Part shown: in pieces, positions 1-6,595 of the stretch | Layout of the letters: the number at the start of each line of letters is the position of its first letter | Position numbering within the stretch: the stretch's first letter is position 1 | NCBI GenBank assembly: GCA_937915335.1 | Contig: CALDLZ010000177.1 | Span: forward strand, 1 to 19,038 | DNA from: an uncultured Faecalibacterium sp. | GTDB lineage: Bacteria > Bacillota > Clostridia > Oscillospirales > Ruminococcaceae | Length of the DNA stretch: 19,038 nucleotides | Direction: 5' to 3' | Translations under genes and position numbers: made by a program | Notes under the pieces: generated by a model | Database searches by the model: none | Seen by the model: only the letters and a program-made list of their open reading frames with translations | Told to the model about the DNA's origin: nothing

Positions 1-122
1 CAGGAATGGGTATGAGCGGTGCTGTTCCAATCACCGCCAAATTTGCTCTTGCTGATGTACAGCAGCCGGAAGGATTCCCGTGGAGCGGGAGCATGGCGGA
101 TGTCAAATCGCTCAGTACTCAT
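1..122 (-). CDS. AraC-family transcriptional regulator, N-terminal fragment cut by the window edge
   Basis: The minus-strand reading frame starts with ATG at 122, has a GGAGCC ribosome site at 127-133, and runs off the left edge after 40 codons. The product begins MSTERFDIRH and reaches an AHTHS stretch. A short lead-in followed by H-x-H at about residues 37-39 is typical of the N-terminal cupin (sugar-sensing) domain of AraC-type regulators; the C-terminal DNA-binding domain would lie outside the window. It diverges from the sugar transporter/gnpA operon with 418 bp between the starts, the usual layout for a local activator, so control of that operon is inferred. A cupin protein without a DNA-binding domain cannot be excluded from 40 residues. 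Confidence 0.62.
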   Translation of the reverse strand, partial: MSTERFDIRHAPAPRESFRLLYISKSKFGGDWNSTAHTHS

Positions 123-225
123 AAAAGGCTCCTTTTTAAAGCAAAGCGCAAAAAACATAAAAAGAATAGCAAGATACTAAAAATAAATCTCTAAAAACGA
201 TGTGCCGCTTCGTGCGTTTTTTCTC

Positions 226-254
226 ATTATAGGGGCAATGAAGAAAAAATGCAA
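226..254 (-). promoter_or_regulatory. Sigma-A-type promoter for the divergent AraC-type gene
   Basis: Read on the minus strand: TTGCAT (254-249), 17-bp spacer, then a perfect TATAAT (231-226). Transcription would start near 219, giving a leader of about 97 nt before the ATG at 122. The -35 is weak (3/6) while the -10 is consensus, which suits an autoregulated gene. Confidence 0.5.
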
Positions 255-281
255 GCCCTGATTTTTGGACAGGATAAATAT

Positions 282-381
282 TTTTGCTGCTAAAAGAATG
301 CGAAAATATGTCAAACCGGTTACAAGTGGGGAGAATGCACTAAAATCAGGCGGTCGGTTTTAGTACTTTTGCTGAAAGAAT
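282..381. repeat. Direct-repeat pair in the divergent intergenic region
   Basis: TTTTGCTG followed by AAAGAAT occurs twice in the same orientation: at 282-299 (with a 3-nt insert CTA between the halves) and at 367-381 (no insert). The copies are 85 bp apart, and the second lies about 44 bp upstream of the -35 of the operon promoter. AraC-family regulators generally bind direct repeats, so these are candidate sites for the neighbouring regulator. The region is AT-rich, which raises the chance of coincidence. Confidence 0.35.
310..325. promoter_or_regulatory. Possible LacI-family operator (AACCGGTT palindrome)
   Basis: AACCGGTT at 314-321 is a perfect 8-bp palindrome with a central CG, flanked by TGTCA on the left and ACAAG on the right. 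LacI/CcpA-family sites have an AA-nCGn-TT core, but the flanks here are not symmetric and the cre consensus is not met. It lies about 105 bp upstream of the operon promoter. Confidence 0.25.
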
Positions 382-424
382 TTTTCAAAAAGCAATATTT
401 ATAAAAAATGAAACAACAAAGACC

Positions 425-453
425 TTGTTGCAAAACATAAAAACCTCTATATT
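425..453 (+). promoter_or_regulatory. Promoter of the sugar transporter/gnpA operon
   Basis: TTGTTG (425-430), 17-bp spacer, TATATT (448-453). The predicted start near 460 gives a leader of about 80 nt before the binding-protein gene. The -35 is imperfect, as expected for an activator-dependent promoter. Confidence 0.5.
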
Positions 454-468
454 GGAACCAGAAAGAAC

Positions 469-510
469 CACAGCCCTCTCGGACAAAACCTATTTGCCCC
501 GGCTGTGTTT
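469..510 (+). promoter_or_regulatory. Leader hairpin upstream of the binding-protein gene
   Basis: CACAGCC (469-475) pairs perfectly with GGCTGTG (501-507) across a 25-nt loop and is followed by TTTT. It sits in the predicted 5' leader. The stem is short and the loop long, so a leader stabiliser or weak attenuator are both possible. Confidence 0.25.
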
Positions 511-540
511 TGAACGGAACTTTATGATGGAGGACACACT

Positions 541-1914
541 ATGAAACGCATTTCTCGTCGCAATTTTCTGAAAGTGGCTGGCGTGAGTGCCGCTGCACTG
601 GGTCTGGCTGCCTGCGGCGGTTCTTCCAGTTCTACCGCTTCCAGCACGGCTTCTTCCGCCGCTGCATCGTCCGCCGCTCCCGCAGAAGACGTGACCATAA
701 AGGTTGCCGCCATTGAGACTGCTTACGGCTCTGAGATGTGGCAGAAAGTCACCGATGCCTTTACCGCCCAGACCGGCATCAAGGTGGAACTGACCACCGA
801 TAAGAATCTGGAAGATGTCATCGGTCCCTCCATGCAGGGTGGTGATTATCCGGATGTGATCCATCTGGCCAGCGGCCGTGAAGCTGCCCTGACCGAGCAG
901 TTCATCAAGGGCAACCTGATCGCGGACATTACCGATGTGCGGAGTATGACTGTGCCCGGTGAGAGCAAGAAGGTCAGCGAAAAAATCGCAGGCGGCTTCA
1001 CCGACACCTCTCTTACCAATCCCTACGGCGACGGTAAGACCTATCTGGCACCCATGTTCTACAGCCCCTGCGGTCTGTTTTATAACGCCGGTTTCCTGAA
1101 GGAAAAGGGCTGGGACGTGCCCACCACTTGGGATGAGATGTGGGAACTGGGCGACAAGGCTGCTGCCGAGGGTACCTACCTGTTCACTTATCCCACCACG
1201 GGCTACTTTGATGCGTTCTTCTATGCACTGATGTATGCCGCAGGCGGCCCCGACTTCTTCAACAAGGCTACCCACTACGAAGAAGGCACCTGGGACACCG
1301 CCGAAGCACAAACCTGCTTTGATATCGTGACCAAGCTGGCCTCCTACACCAACCCCATCACTCCGGCACAGGCCAACGATCAGGACTTCACCCAGAACCA
1401 GCAGTTGGTGCTGGACAACAAGGCTCTGTTCATGCCCAATGGTACTTGGATCGTGGGCGAGATGGCTGAAGCACCCCGTGCAGACGGCTTTGAGTGGGGC
1501 ATGACCGCTCTGCCCGCTGTCAAGGCTGGCGGCGACCAGTACAGCTACACTTGGTTTGAGCAGGCATGGATCCCGGCAGGTGCAGAACACATCGATGCCG
1601 CAAAGCAGTTTGTGGCTTACCTGTACAGCGATGAAGCCTGCAAGCTGTTCGCCGAGAGCGGTGCCATCCAGCCTGTGCTGGGCATTGCCGATGATCTGGA
1701 CGGCGACAACAAGATGTTCTACTCCATCTATGATAACGGCGCAAAGGCTGCTATGGGCAACTTTGCTTCCTTTACCGCGATCCCCGGCGTGGAAGTCCGC
1801 ACCGTGTTCTTCGATCCCGTCAACTCTCTGGTGTCCGGCAGTACGACCGAGCAGCAGTGGATCGACGGCATCAAGTCTGCCAGCGACCAGATGCGCGCTA
1901 ACATCATTGAGTAA
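541..1914 (+). CDS. Extracellular sugar-binding lipoprotein of an ABC importer (solute-binding family 1)
   Basis: The 457-aa product should be a lipid-anchored receptor capturing sugar outside the cell for the two downstream permeases. It opens with a signal peptide carrying SRRNFLK (residues 5-11), a good twin-arginine motif, then a hydrophobic run and lipobox LAAC with Cys25 as the lipidated residue. A Ser/Ala-rich linker (about 26-46) leads into a MalE-like fold with a hinge-region TWDEMWELGDKA stretch and many aromatics suited to sugar stacking. Length is normal. The GGAGG ribosome site at 531-535 fixes the start. Its place ahead of a GH112 phosphorylase suggests galacto-N-biose and/or lacto-N-biose as ligand; that is inferred from context. 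The paired regulator and the stem-loop after the stop suggest inducible, high-level expression. Confidence 0.9.
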   Translation: MKRISRRNFLKVAGVSAAALGLAACGGSSSSTASSTASSAAASSAAPAEDVTIKVAAIETAYGSEMWQKVTDAFTAQTGIKVELTTDKNLEDVIGPSMQGGDYPDVIHLASGREAALTEQFIKGNLIADITDVRSMTVPGESKKVSEKIAGGFTDTSLTNPYGDGKTYLAPMFYSPCGLFYNAGFLKEKGWDVPTTWDEMWELGDKAAAEGTYLFTYPTTGYFDAFFYALMYAAGGPDFFNKATHYEEGTWDTAEAQTCFDIVTKLASYTNPITPAQANDQDFTQNQQLVLDNKALFMPNGTWIVGEMAEAPRADGFEWGMTALPAVKAGGDQYSYTWFEQAWIPAGAEHIDAAKQFVAYLYSDEACKLFAESGAIQPVLGIADDLDGDNKMFYSIYDNGAKAAMGNFASFTAIPGVEVRTVFFDPVNSLVSGSTTEQQWIDGIKSASDQMRANIIE

Positions 1915-1927
1915 TGGAACCCTGCCC

Positions 1928-1959
1928 AGCGGGGGCGGTTTTGACCGCCTCCGCTTTTT
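1928..1959 (+). terminator. Intra-operon terminator/attenuator between binding protein and permeases
   Basis: A 12-bp GC-rich stem (1928-1939 with 1944-1955, one G-U pair), a 4-nt TTTG loop and five T residues (1955-1959) lie 13 bp after the binding-protein stop. This has intrinsic-terminator form, yet the permease genes follow at once without an obvious new promoter, so partial read-through is likely. The stem could also protect the upstream mRNA from 3' decay. Confidence 0.8.
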
Positions 1960-1997
1960 GTGGTTTTGTGATTCCAATAGAAAGGAGCGGTTTGTCT

Positions 1998-2882
1998 ATG
2001 AAATCTGACAAACACCGCAAACGGTTTGTGCTTCTCTGCGTGGCACCGGCCACCATCCTGTTTTTCATCTTTATGATCCTGCCCACCCTCAATGTGTTCC
2101 GGATGAGCTTGTATGAGCGCGGTGCCTACTCACCCAATGAGACTTTTGTGGGCCTGAAAAACTTCCAGCATCTGCTGAAAGATACCCAGTTCATCCGCTC
2201 GATGCAGAACATGATTTTGCTGGTAGTGGTGGTCACCATCGTCACCTTTGCGTTTGCATTGGTGTTTGCAGCCATCCTGACCCGTGAAAAAATCAAAGGA
2301 CAGAATTTCTTCCGGGTCATCTTCTACATCCCGAATATCCTTTCTGTGGTCGTTATCTCCGGCATTTTCTCGGCCATCTACAAGCCGGAAAATGGTATGC
2401 TGAACAGCATCATCGGCCTGTTCCGGGATATGACCGACCCCATCCTCTGGAAGGGTGAAAAACTGGTCATCCCCTCCATCATTATCGCCATGGTATGGCA
2501 GGCGGTGGGCTATTACATGGTCATGTATATGGCCTCCATGTCCTCGGTGCCTGCCAGCCTGTACGAGAGTGCCAATCTGGACGGTGCAGGCCGTCTGACC
2601 CAGTTCTTCCAGATCACCATCCCGCTCATCTGGACGAACATCCGTACCACCCTGACTTTCTTTATCATCTCCACCATCAACATGGCATTCCTGTTCGTCA
2701 AGGCTATGACCAGCGGTGGGCCGAACGGTGCTTCGGATGTTGCGCTGAACTATATGTACAGCCAGAAAGACGCTGGACTGTATGGTTACAGCATGGCCAT
2801 CGGTGTGGTCATTTTCCTGTTCTCGTTTGCGCTGTCCGCCTGTGTCAACAAGGCCACCAGTCGTGACCCGCTGGAATTTTAA
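1998..2882 (+). CDS. Sugar ABC transporter permease, MalF/UgpA-like
   Basis: The 294-aa product forms one half of the membrane channel of the importer. It has about six hydrophobic segments, beginning with FVLLCVAPATILFFIFMILP near the N-terminus. The EAA loop that contacts the ATPase runs from about residue 190 (YESANLDGAG...FFQITIPLI). The open frame extends upstream to 1914, but that start overlaps the upstream stop and crosses the terminator hairpin; AAAGGAG at 1981-1987 points to the ATG at 1998. It is followed 14 bp later by the partner permease. No ATPase gene is linked, so a shared MsmK-type ATPase elsewhere is expected. Confidence 0.92.
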   Translation: MKSDKHRKRFVLLCVAPATILFFIFMILPTLNVFRMSLYERGAYSPNETFVGLKNFQHLLKDTQFIRSMQNMILLVVVVTIVTFAFALVFAAILTREKIKGQNFFRVIFYIPNILSVVVISGIFSAIYKPENGMLNSIIGLFRDMTDPILWKGEKLVIPSIIIAMVWQAVGYYMVMYMASMSSVPASLYESANLDGAGRLTQFFQITIPLIWTNIRTTLTFFIISTINMAFLFVKAMTSGGPNGASDVALNYMYSQKDAGLYGYSMAIGVVIFLFSFALSACVNKATSRDPLEF

Positions 2883-2896
2883 TAGGAGGGAAGAAA

Positions 2897-3793
2897 ATGC
2901 AGAAAACCGAAGAAAAATCTTCCCGCTCAGCGGAAGGTCTCTACAAGTTCTTTATCTATTTTGTGCTGATTCTGCTGGCCGTGACCATCATCGTGCCGGT
3001 GGCGTGGGTGTTCATGGCATCCATCAAGCAGAACTCGGAATTCTACGGCAACCCGTGGGCACTGCCTGCCGGGTTCTACTGGCAGAACTTTGTCAATGCG
3101 TGGAATGGGGCCAAGATGGGCGAATATATGCTCAACTCGGTCATCGTCACGGCACTGGCACTGGTGCTGCTTCTGGTCATTGCGCTGCCGGCCGCTTACT
3201 GCCTGTCCCGCTTCCGATTCAAAGGCCGCAAGCTGCTGAATACGCTGTTCATGGCAGGTCTGTTCATCAACGTCAACTATATCGTCGTGCCCATCTTCCT
3301 GATGCTGCGGGACGGCGATGTCTGGCTGAAAAATCACCTCGGCAGCAGCTTTTTGCTGAACAATCTGTTCATTCTGGCGGTGGTGTATGCGGCCACAGCT
3401 CTGCCGTTTACCATCTATCTGCTGTCGGGCTATTTTGCTACCCTGCCGCACGATTTTGAAGAAGCCGCCTACATCGACGGTGCCAGCTATTTCTCTGCAA
3501 TGACCCGCATCATCTTTCCCATGGCAAAGCCGTCCATCATCACCATCATCCTGTTCAACTTCCTGTCCTTCTGGAACGAGTACATCATTTCTATGACCCT
3601 TATGAGTTCCACCAGCGCACCGCGTACCCTGCCTGTCGGTCTGCTGAATCTGATGCAGGCTCAGCAGAGTGCGGCTCAGTACGGCACCATGTATGCCGGT
3701 CTGGTGCTGGTGATGCTGCCCACTCTGATTTTGTACATCTGTGTGCAGAAGCAGCTGACGCAGGGCATGACCGTTGGCGGTCTGAAAGGGTAA
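2897..3793 (+). CDS. Sugar ABC transporter permease, MalG/UgpE-like
   Basis: This 298-aa protein is the second channel subunit. It has an N-terminal membrane helix (about residues 17-39), further helices, and the EAA loop at about 188-207 (EEAAYIDGAS...IIFPMAKP), where the ATPase coupling helix sits. It ends in QLTQGMTVGGLKG, typical of MalG-type subunits, which contact the binding protein and close the translocation path. AGGAGGG (2884-2890) lies just upstream of the ATG. Length and motifs are standard. It works with the preceding permease and binding protein; sugar specificity (GNB/LNB) is inferred from gnpA. Confidence 0.92.
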   Translation: MQKTEEKSSRSAEGLYKFFIYFVLILLAVTIIVPVAWVFMASIKQNSEFYGNPWALPAGFYWQNFVNAWNGAKMGEYMLNSVIVTALALVLLLVIALPAAYCLSRFRFKGRKLLNTLFMAGLFINVNYIVVPIFLMLRDGDVWLKNHLGSSFLLNNLFILAVVYAATALPFTIYLLSGYFATLPHDFEEAAYIDGASYFSAMTRIIFPMAKPSIITIILFNFLSFWNEYIISMTLMSSTSAPRTLPVGLLNLMQAQQSAAQYGTMYAGLVLVMLPTLILYICVQKQLTQGMTVGGLKG

Positions 3794-3804
3794 GGTAACA
3801 AACG

Positions 3805-3996
3805 ATGAAAGCATTCTGGAAAACGCATCCTGCCCTGCGCATCGTGCTGATGATTGCGCTGTTTGTGTTGTCCATTGCACTGGTGGTCGCAGGTTGGAAA
3901 ATGACCGGGCAGCTGGCCGGCCTTGGTATCATGCTCGTGGGCGTGGTACTGCTGCTGGCAGTGCTGGCAATTTATAATGCGACCTATCAAGATTGA
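3805..3996 (+). CDS. Small two-helix membrane protein in the gnpA operon (DUF6903-like)
   Basis: The 63-aa product has two hydrophobic segments, about residues 11-31 and 36-58, joined by a short KMTGQ turn, with a basic N-terminus and a short NATYQD tail. It lies 11 bp after the permease and 29 bp before the phosphorylase, in the same direction, so it is almost certainly co-transcribed. Its ribosome site (AAGGTAAC) is weak, suggesting coupling to the permease. From memory, small proteins of this kind next to GNB/LNB phosphorylase genes are catalogued as DUF6903, but I cannot confirm this. A role as an accessory subunit of the permease complex is plausible and untested. Confidence 0.75.
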   Translation: MKAFWKTHPALRIVLMIALFVLSIALVVAGWKMTGQLAGLGIMLVGVVLLLAVLAIYNATYQD

Positions 3997-4025
3997 GAAT
4001 CAGAGAGAGGTAAAGGAGAATTCCC

Positions 4026-6185
4026 ATGGATGAAACAAGAAAGACCGGGCGTGTGACCATCCCTACCGATTTGGATGTGGTGCCCGAAACACTGGAAATT
4101 CTGAAAAGGTGGGGTGCAGATGCCATCCGTGACTGCGACGGCACCGATTTTCCGCAGGAACTGAAAGGCACCAACGCAAAAATCTACTCCACCTATTACA
4201 CCACCCGCAAGGACAACGCGTGGGCTAAGGCGAACCCGGATGAGGTACAGCAGTGCTATATTATGACCGGCTTTTACACCGCACCCGGCGACACGGTCAC
4301 CATCCCGCTGATGAAGGGTATCAGCCCGGAGCTGATGCAGGTGAACACCAACGATGACATTACCCGCTGGTGGGAGGTCATGGACCGCACCACCGGCCAG
4401 CCCCTGTCGCCGGAACAGTGGAGCTATGCGGACGGCAGCGTGACCGTGCAGGCCGTGCCGTTCCATGAGTACACCGTCAGTTTTCTGGCCTACCTCATCT
4501 GGGACCCGGTGCATATGTACAACGCCACCACCAACGGCTGGACGAACTTTGAGCATCAGATCACTTTTGACGTGCGTCAGCCCAAGACCCACAAGTATTC
4601 GATGGAACGCCTGCGGAAGTTCATCAAAGAACATCCGTATGTAAATGTCATTCGCTACACCACCTTTTTCCACCAGTTCACCCTGATCTTCGATGAACTG
4701 AAACGGGAAAAGTTCGTGGACTGGTATGGCTATTCCGCTTCGGTCAGCCCCTATATCCTGAATCAGTTTGAACAGGAAGTGGGCTATAAGTTCCGCCCGG
4801 AGAACATCATCGATCAGGGCTATTACAACAACCAGTATCGCGTGCCCAGCAAGGAATACCGTGATTTTCAGGCATTCCAGCGGCGGGAAGTCGCAAAGCT
4901 GGCCAAAGAGATGGTGGACATCACCCACGAGTGTGGCTGCGAAGCCATGATGTTCCTCGGCGACCACTGGATCGGTACCGAGCCATTCATGCCGGAGTTC
5001 AAGACCATCGGGCTGGATGCCGTGGTTGGCAGTGTGGGCAACGGCTCCACCCTGCGCCTGATCTCTGATATTGAGGGCGTGAAATACACCGAAGGTCGTT
5101 TCCTGCCGTATTTCTTCCCGGACACCTTCCATGAGGGCGGTGACCCGGTACGGGAAGCCAAGGAAAACTGGGTCACAGCCCGCCGCGCCATCCTGCGCAA
5201 GCCCATCGACCGCATCGGTTATGGCGGATACCTGAAACTGGCCTTGCAGTTCCCGGAGTTCGTGGACTATGTGGAGAGCGTCTGCAACGAGTTCCGGGAG
5301 CTGTACGAGAACATCAAGGGCACCACACCCTACTGTGTCAAGCGGGTGGCCGTGCTGAACTGCTGGGGTAAAATGCGGGCTTGGGGCTGTCACATGGTGC
5401 ATCATGCCCTCTATTACAAGCAGAATTACAGCTATGCCGGTGTCATTGAGATGCTGTCCGGCGCACCTTTTGATGTGAAGTTCATCAGCTTTGAGGATAT
5501 CAAGAACGACCCGCACCTACTGGATTCCATGGATGTTCTCATCAATGTAGGTGATGCCGACACCGCACACACCGGCGGCATCTGGTGGGAGGACCCGGCA
5601 ATCTCCTCTGCCATCCGCAAGTTTGTCTGGAACGGCGGCGGCTTCATTGGCGTGGGCGAGCCCTCCGGTCACCCGTATCAGGGACATATTCTTCAGCTTG
5701 CTACTGTTCTGGGCGTGGAAGAAGAGAACGGCTTTACCCTCAATTACGACAAGTACAACTGGGAAGAACACCCTGACCACTTCATTCTGCAGGATGCCAA
5801 GGAACCTATCGACTTTGGCGAGGGCAAAAAGAACATCTATGCGCTGGAAGGCACCGAGGTGTTGGTGCAGCGGAACAAAGAAGTGCAGATGGCGGCACAC
5901 GACTTCGGCAAGGGCCGTGCCGTGTACATCAGCGGTGTGCCTTATAGCTTTGTCAACAGCCGCACGCTCTATCGTGCCATCCTGTGGAGTGCCCACAGCG
6001 AAGAGGAACTGCATACATGGTTCAGCTCCAACTACAACGTGGAAGTTCATGCCTACGTCAAGAACGGCAAGTATTGTGTAGTAAACAACACTTACGAGCC
6101 GCAGGACACCACCGTTTACACCACAGACGGCAATTACTTTGCGCTGCATCTGGATGCCAACGAGATCAAGTGGTATGAGATCTGA
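4026..6185 (+). CDS. gnpA: 1,3-beta-galactosyl-N-acetylhexosamine phosphorylase (GNB/LNB phosphorylase, GH112)
   Basis: This 719-aa cytoplasmic enzyme uses phosphate to split galacto-N-biose (Gal-beta-1,3-GalNAc, mucin core 1) or lacto-N-biose I (Gal-beta-1,3-GlcNAc, milk oligosaccharides) into galactose 1-phosphate and the N-acetylhexosamine, saving one ATP per galactose. The sequence matches my memory of the bifidobacterial enzyme along its length: RWGADAIRDCDGTDFP near residues 27-42, YSTYYTTRKDNAW, FHEYTVSF, DPVHMYN, and the active-site stretch MMFLGDHWIGTEPF, whose Asp falls at residue 313, the number reported for the general acid. A flavodoxin-like/Rossmann region (about 430-640) follows. 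The preference between GNB and LNB cannot be read with confidence. GGAGAA at 4015-4020 supports the start. The partner genes nahK, galT and galE are not in the window. Confidence 0.95.
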   Translation: MDETRKTGRVTIPTDLDVVPETLEILKRWGADAIRDCDGTDFPQELKGTNAKIYSTYYTTRKDNAWAKANPDEVQQCYIMTGFYTAPGDTVTIPLMKGISPELMQVNTNDDITRWWEVMDRTTGQPLSPEQWSYADGSVTVQAVPFHEYTVSFLAYLIWDPVHMYNATTNGWTNFEHQITFDVRQPKTHKYSMERLRKFIKEHPYVNVIRYTTFFHQFTLIFDELKREKFVDWYGYSASVSPYILNQFEQEVGYKFRPENIIDQGYYNNQYRVPSKEYRDFQAFQRREVAKLAKEMVDITHECGCEAMMFLGDHWIGTEPFMPEFKTIGLDAVVGSVGNGSTLRLISDIEGVKYTEGRFLPYFFPDTFHEGGDPVREAKENWVTARRAILRKPIDRIGYGGYLKLALQFPEFVDYVESVCNEFRELYENIKGTTPYCVKRVAVLNCWGKMRAWGCHMVHHALYYKQNYSYAGVIEMLSGAPFDVKFISFEDIKNDPHLLDSMDVLINVGDADTAHTGGIWWEDPAISSAIRKFVWNGGGFIGVGEPSGHPYQGHILQLATVLGVEEENGFTLNYDKYNWEEHPDHFILQDAKEPIDFGEGKKNIYALEGTEVLVQRNKEVQMAAHDFGKGRAVYISGVPYSFVNSRTLYRAILWSAHSEEELHTWFSSNYNVEVHAYVKNGKYCVVNNTYEPQDTTVYTTDGNYFALHLDANEIKWYEI

Positions 6186-6204
6186 ATTCTCCTTTTCATA
6201 AACG

Positions 6205-6246
6205 AACACAACGGGAGGCTCCGGTAATGGAGCCTCCCGTTGTGTT
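6205..6246 (+). terminator. Hairpin ending the gnpA operon
   Basis: A perfect 18-bp stem (6205-6222 with 6229-6246) closes on a 6-nt GGTAAT loop, 19 bp after the gnpA stop. There is no good T-tract on either strand, so it may terminate weakly or act mainly as a 3'-end stabiliser; a further terminator lies at 6421. Confidence 0.65.
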
Positions 6247-6285
6247 GCTGTATCCAATTCCTTGACCTTGGAAAACATTTTCAGC

Positions 6286-6461
6286 TTGGCATAAAACAGG
6301 AAAGAATTTGATAAATCTTACGATCTCTCTTGAATTGGCCCTGCGTATTCAAAACCAAAACAGGGTGCGCCCATGCGGACGCATCCTGCAAAAGACCACG
6401 GACAATAACAATATGTACAAACAGGGAGTTCCCCAGTAGGAGCTTCTTGTTTTTTCTTTTT
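6286..6461 (+). ncRNA. Candidate small structured RNA or remnant leader with its own terminator
   Basis: This part of the 410-bp gene-free stretch (6186-6595) has a possible promoter, TTGGCA (6286-6291), 18-bp spacer, GATAAA (6310-6315), and ends in an intrinsic terminator at 6421-6461, giving a transcript of about 140 nt. Within it CAGGGTGCG (6361-6369) pairs with CGCATCCTG (6380-6388), one G-U. CCCTG (6339-6343) could instead pair with either CAGGG copy (6361-6365 or 6422-6426, the latter in the terminator's left arm). I recognise no known RNA family. The 60-codon open frame here (6330-6512) runs through the terminator and lacks a ribosome site, so it is not called. Confidence 0.3.
6421..6461 (+). 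terminator. Intrinsic terminator in the gnpA-EFR1 intergenic region
   Basis: A 12-bp stem (6421-6432 with 6439-6450, three G-U pairs) with a CCAGTA loop is followed by a T-rich run from 6450 to 6461. It isolates the EFR1-type gene from upstream transcription. Confidence 0.7.
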
Positions 6462-6509
6462 CTGCAAGATGAGCCGGTTCCTTCTGCCCCAATTTTACAC
6501 GGTTATTCC

Positions 6510-6538
6510 TGAGCTGTAAATATTGACATGACAGCTTA
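6510..6538. promoter_or_regulatory. Inverted repeat over the -35 of the EFR1-type gene
   Basis: AGCTGT (6512-6517) and ACAGCT (6531-6536) are perfect inverted arms (7 of 8 when extended) separated by 13 bp that contain the -35 element TTGACA. Its placement suits a repressor site; no regulator is adjacent. Confidence 0.35.
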
Positions 6539-6551
6539 GGACTGCTATACT
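6523..6551 (+). promoter_or_regulatory. Near-consensus promoter for the EFR1-type flavo-ferredoxin gene
   Basis: TTGACA (6523-6528), 17-bp spacer, TATACT (6546-6551). The start near 6558 gives a leader of about 38 nt. This is the strongest sigma-A promoter match in the window. Confidence 0.8.
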
Positions 6552-6595
6552 GGATGCGTTGTAATTTTATTTTTTACACCATAGGAGGACTTGTT

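Noticed and set aside
6..194. 62-codon plus-strand open frame at the left edge
   Set aside because: It is antisense to the AraC-type fragment and ends in lysine-rich translation of AT-rich intergenic DNA.
310..325. Catabolite-responsive element (cre)
   Set aside because: The core is CCGG with a 16-bp span, which does not fit the 14-bp cre consensus; kept only as a low-confidence LacI-type site.
490..1977. 495-codon open frame on the minus strand
   Set aside because: It is the antisense shadow of the sugar-binding lipoprotein gene; the product shows no family features and no ribosome site, while the plus-strand product is unmistakable.
1914..1997. Upstream start for the first permease at 1914
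   Set aside because: It would add 28 residues encoded by the terminator hairpin and overlap the upstream stop; the ATG at 1998 has a proper ribosome site.
3987..5516. 509-codon minus-strand open frame under gnpA
   Set aside because: Shadow of the GH112 gene caused by its GC-rich codon pattern; gnpA matches its family throughout.
6330..6512. 60-codon open frame in the gnpA-EFR1 gap
   Set aside because: No ribosome site, low-complexity product, and it runs through an intrinsic terminator.
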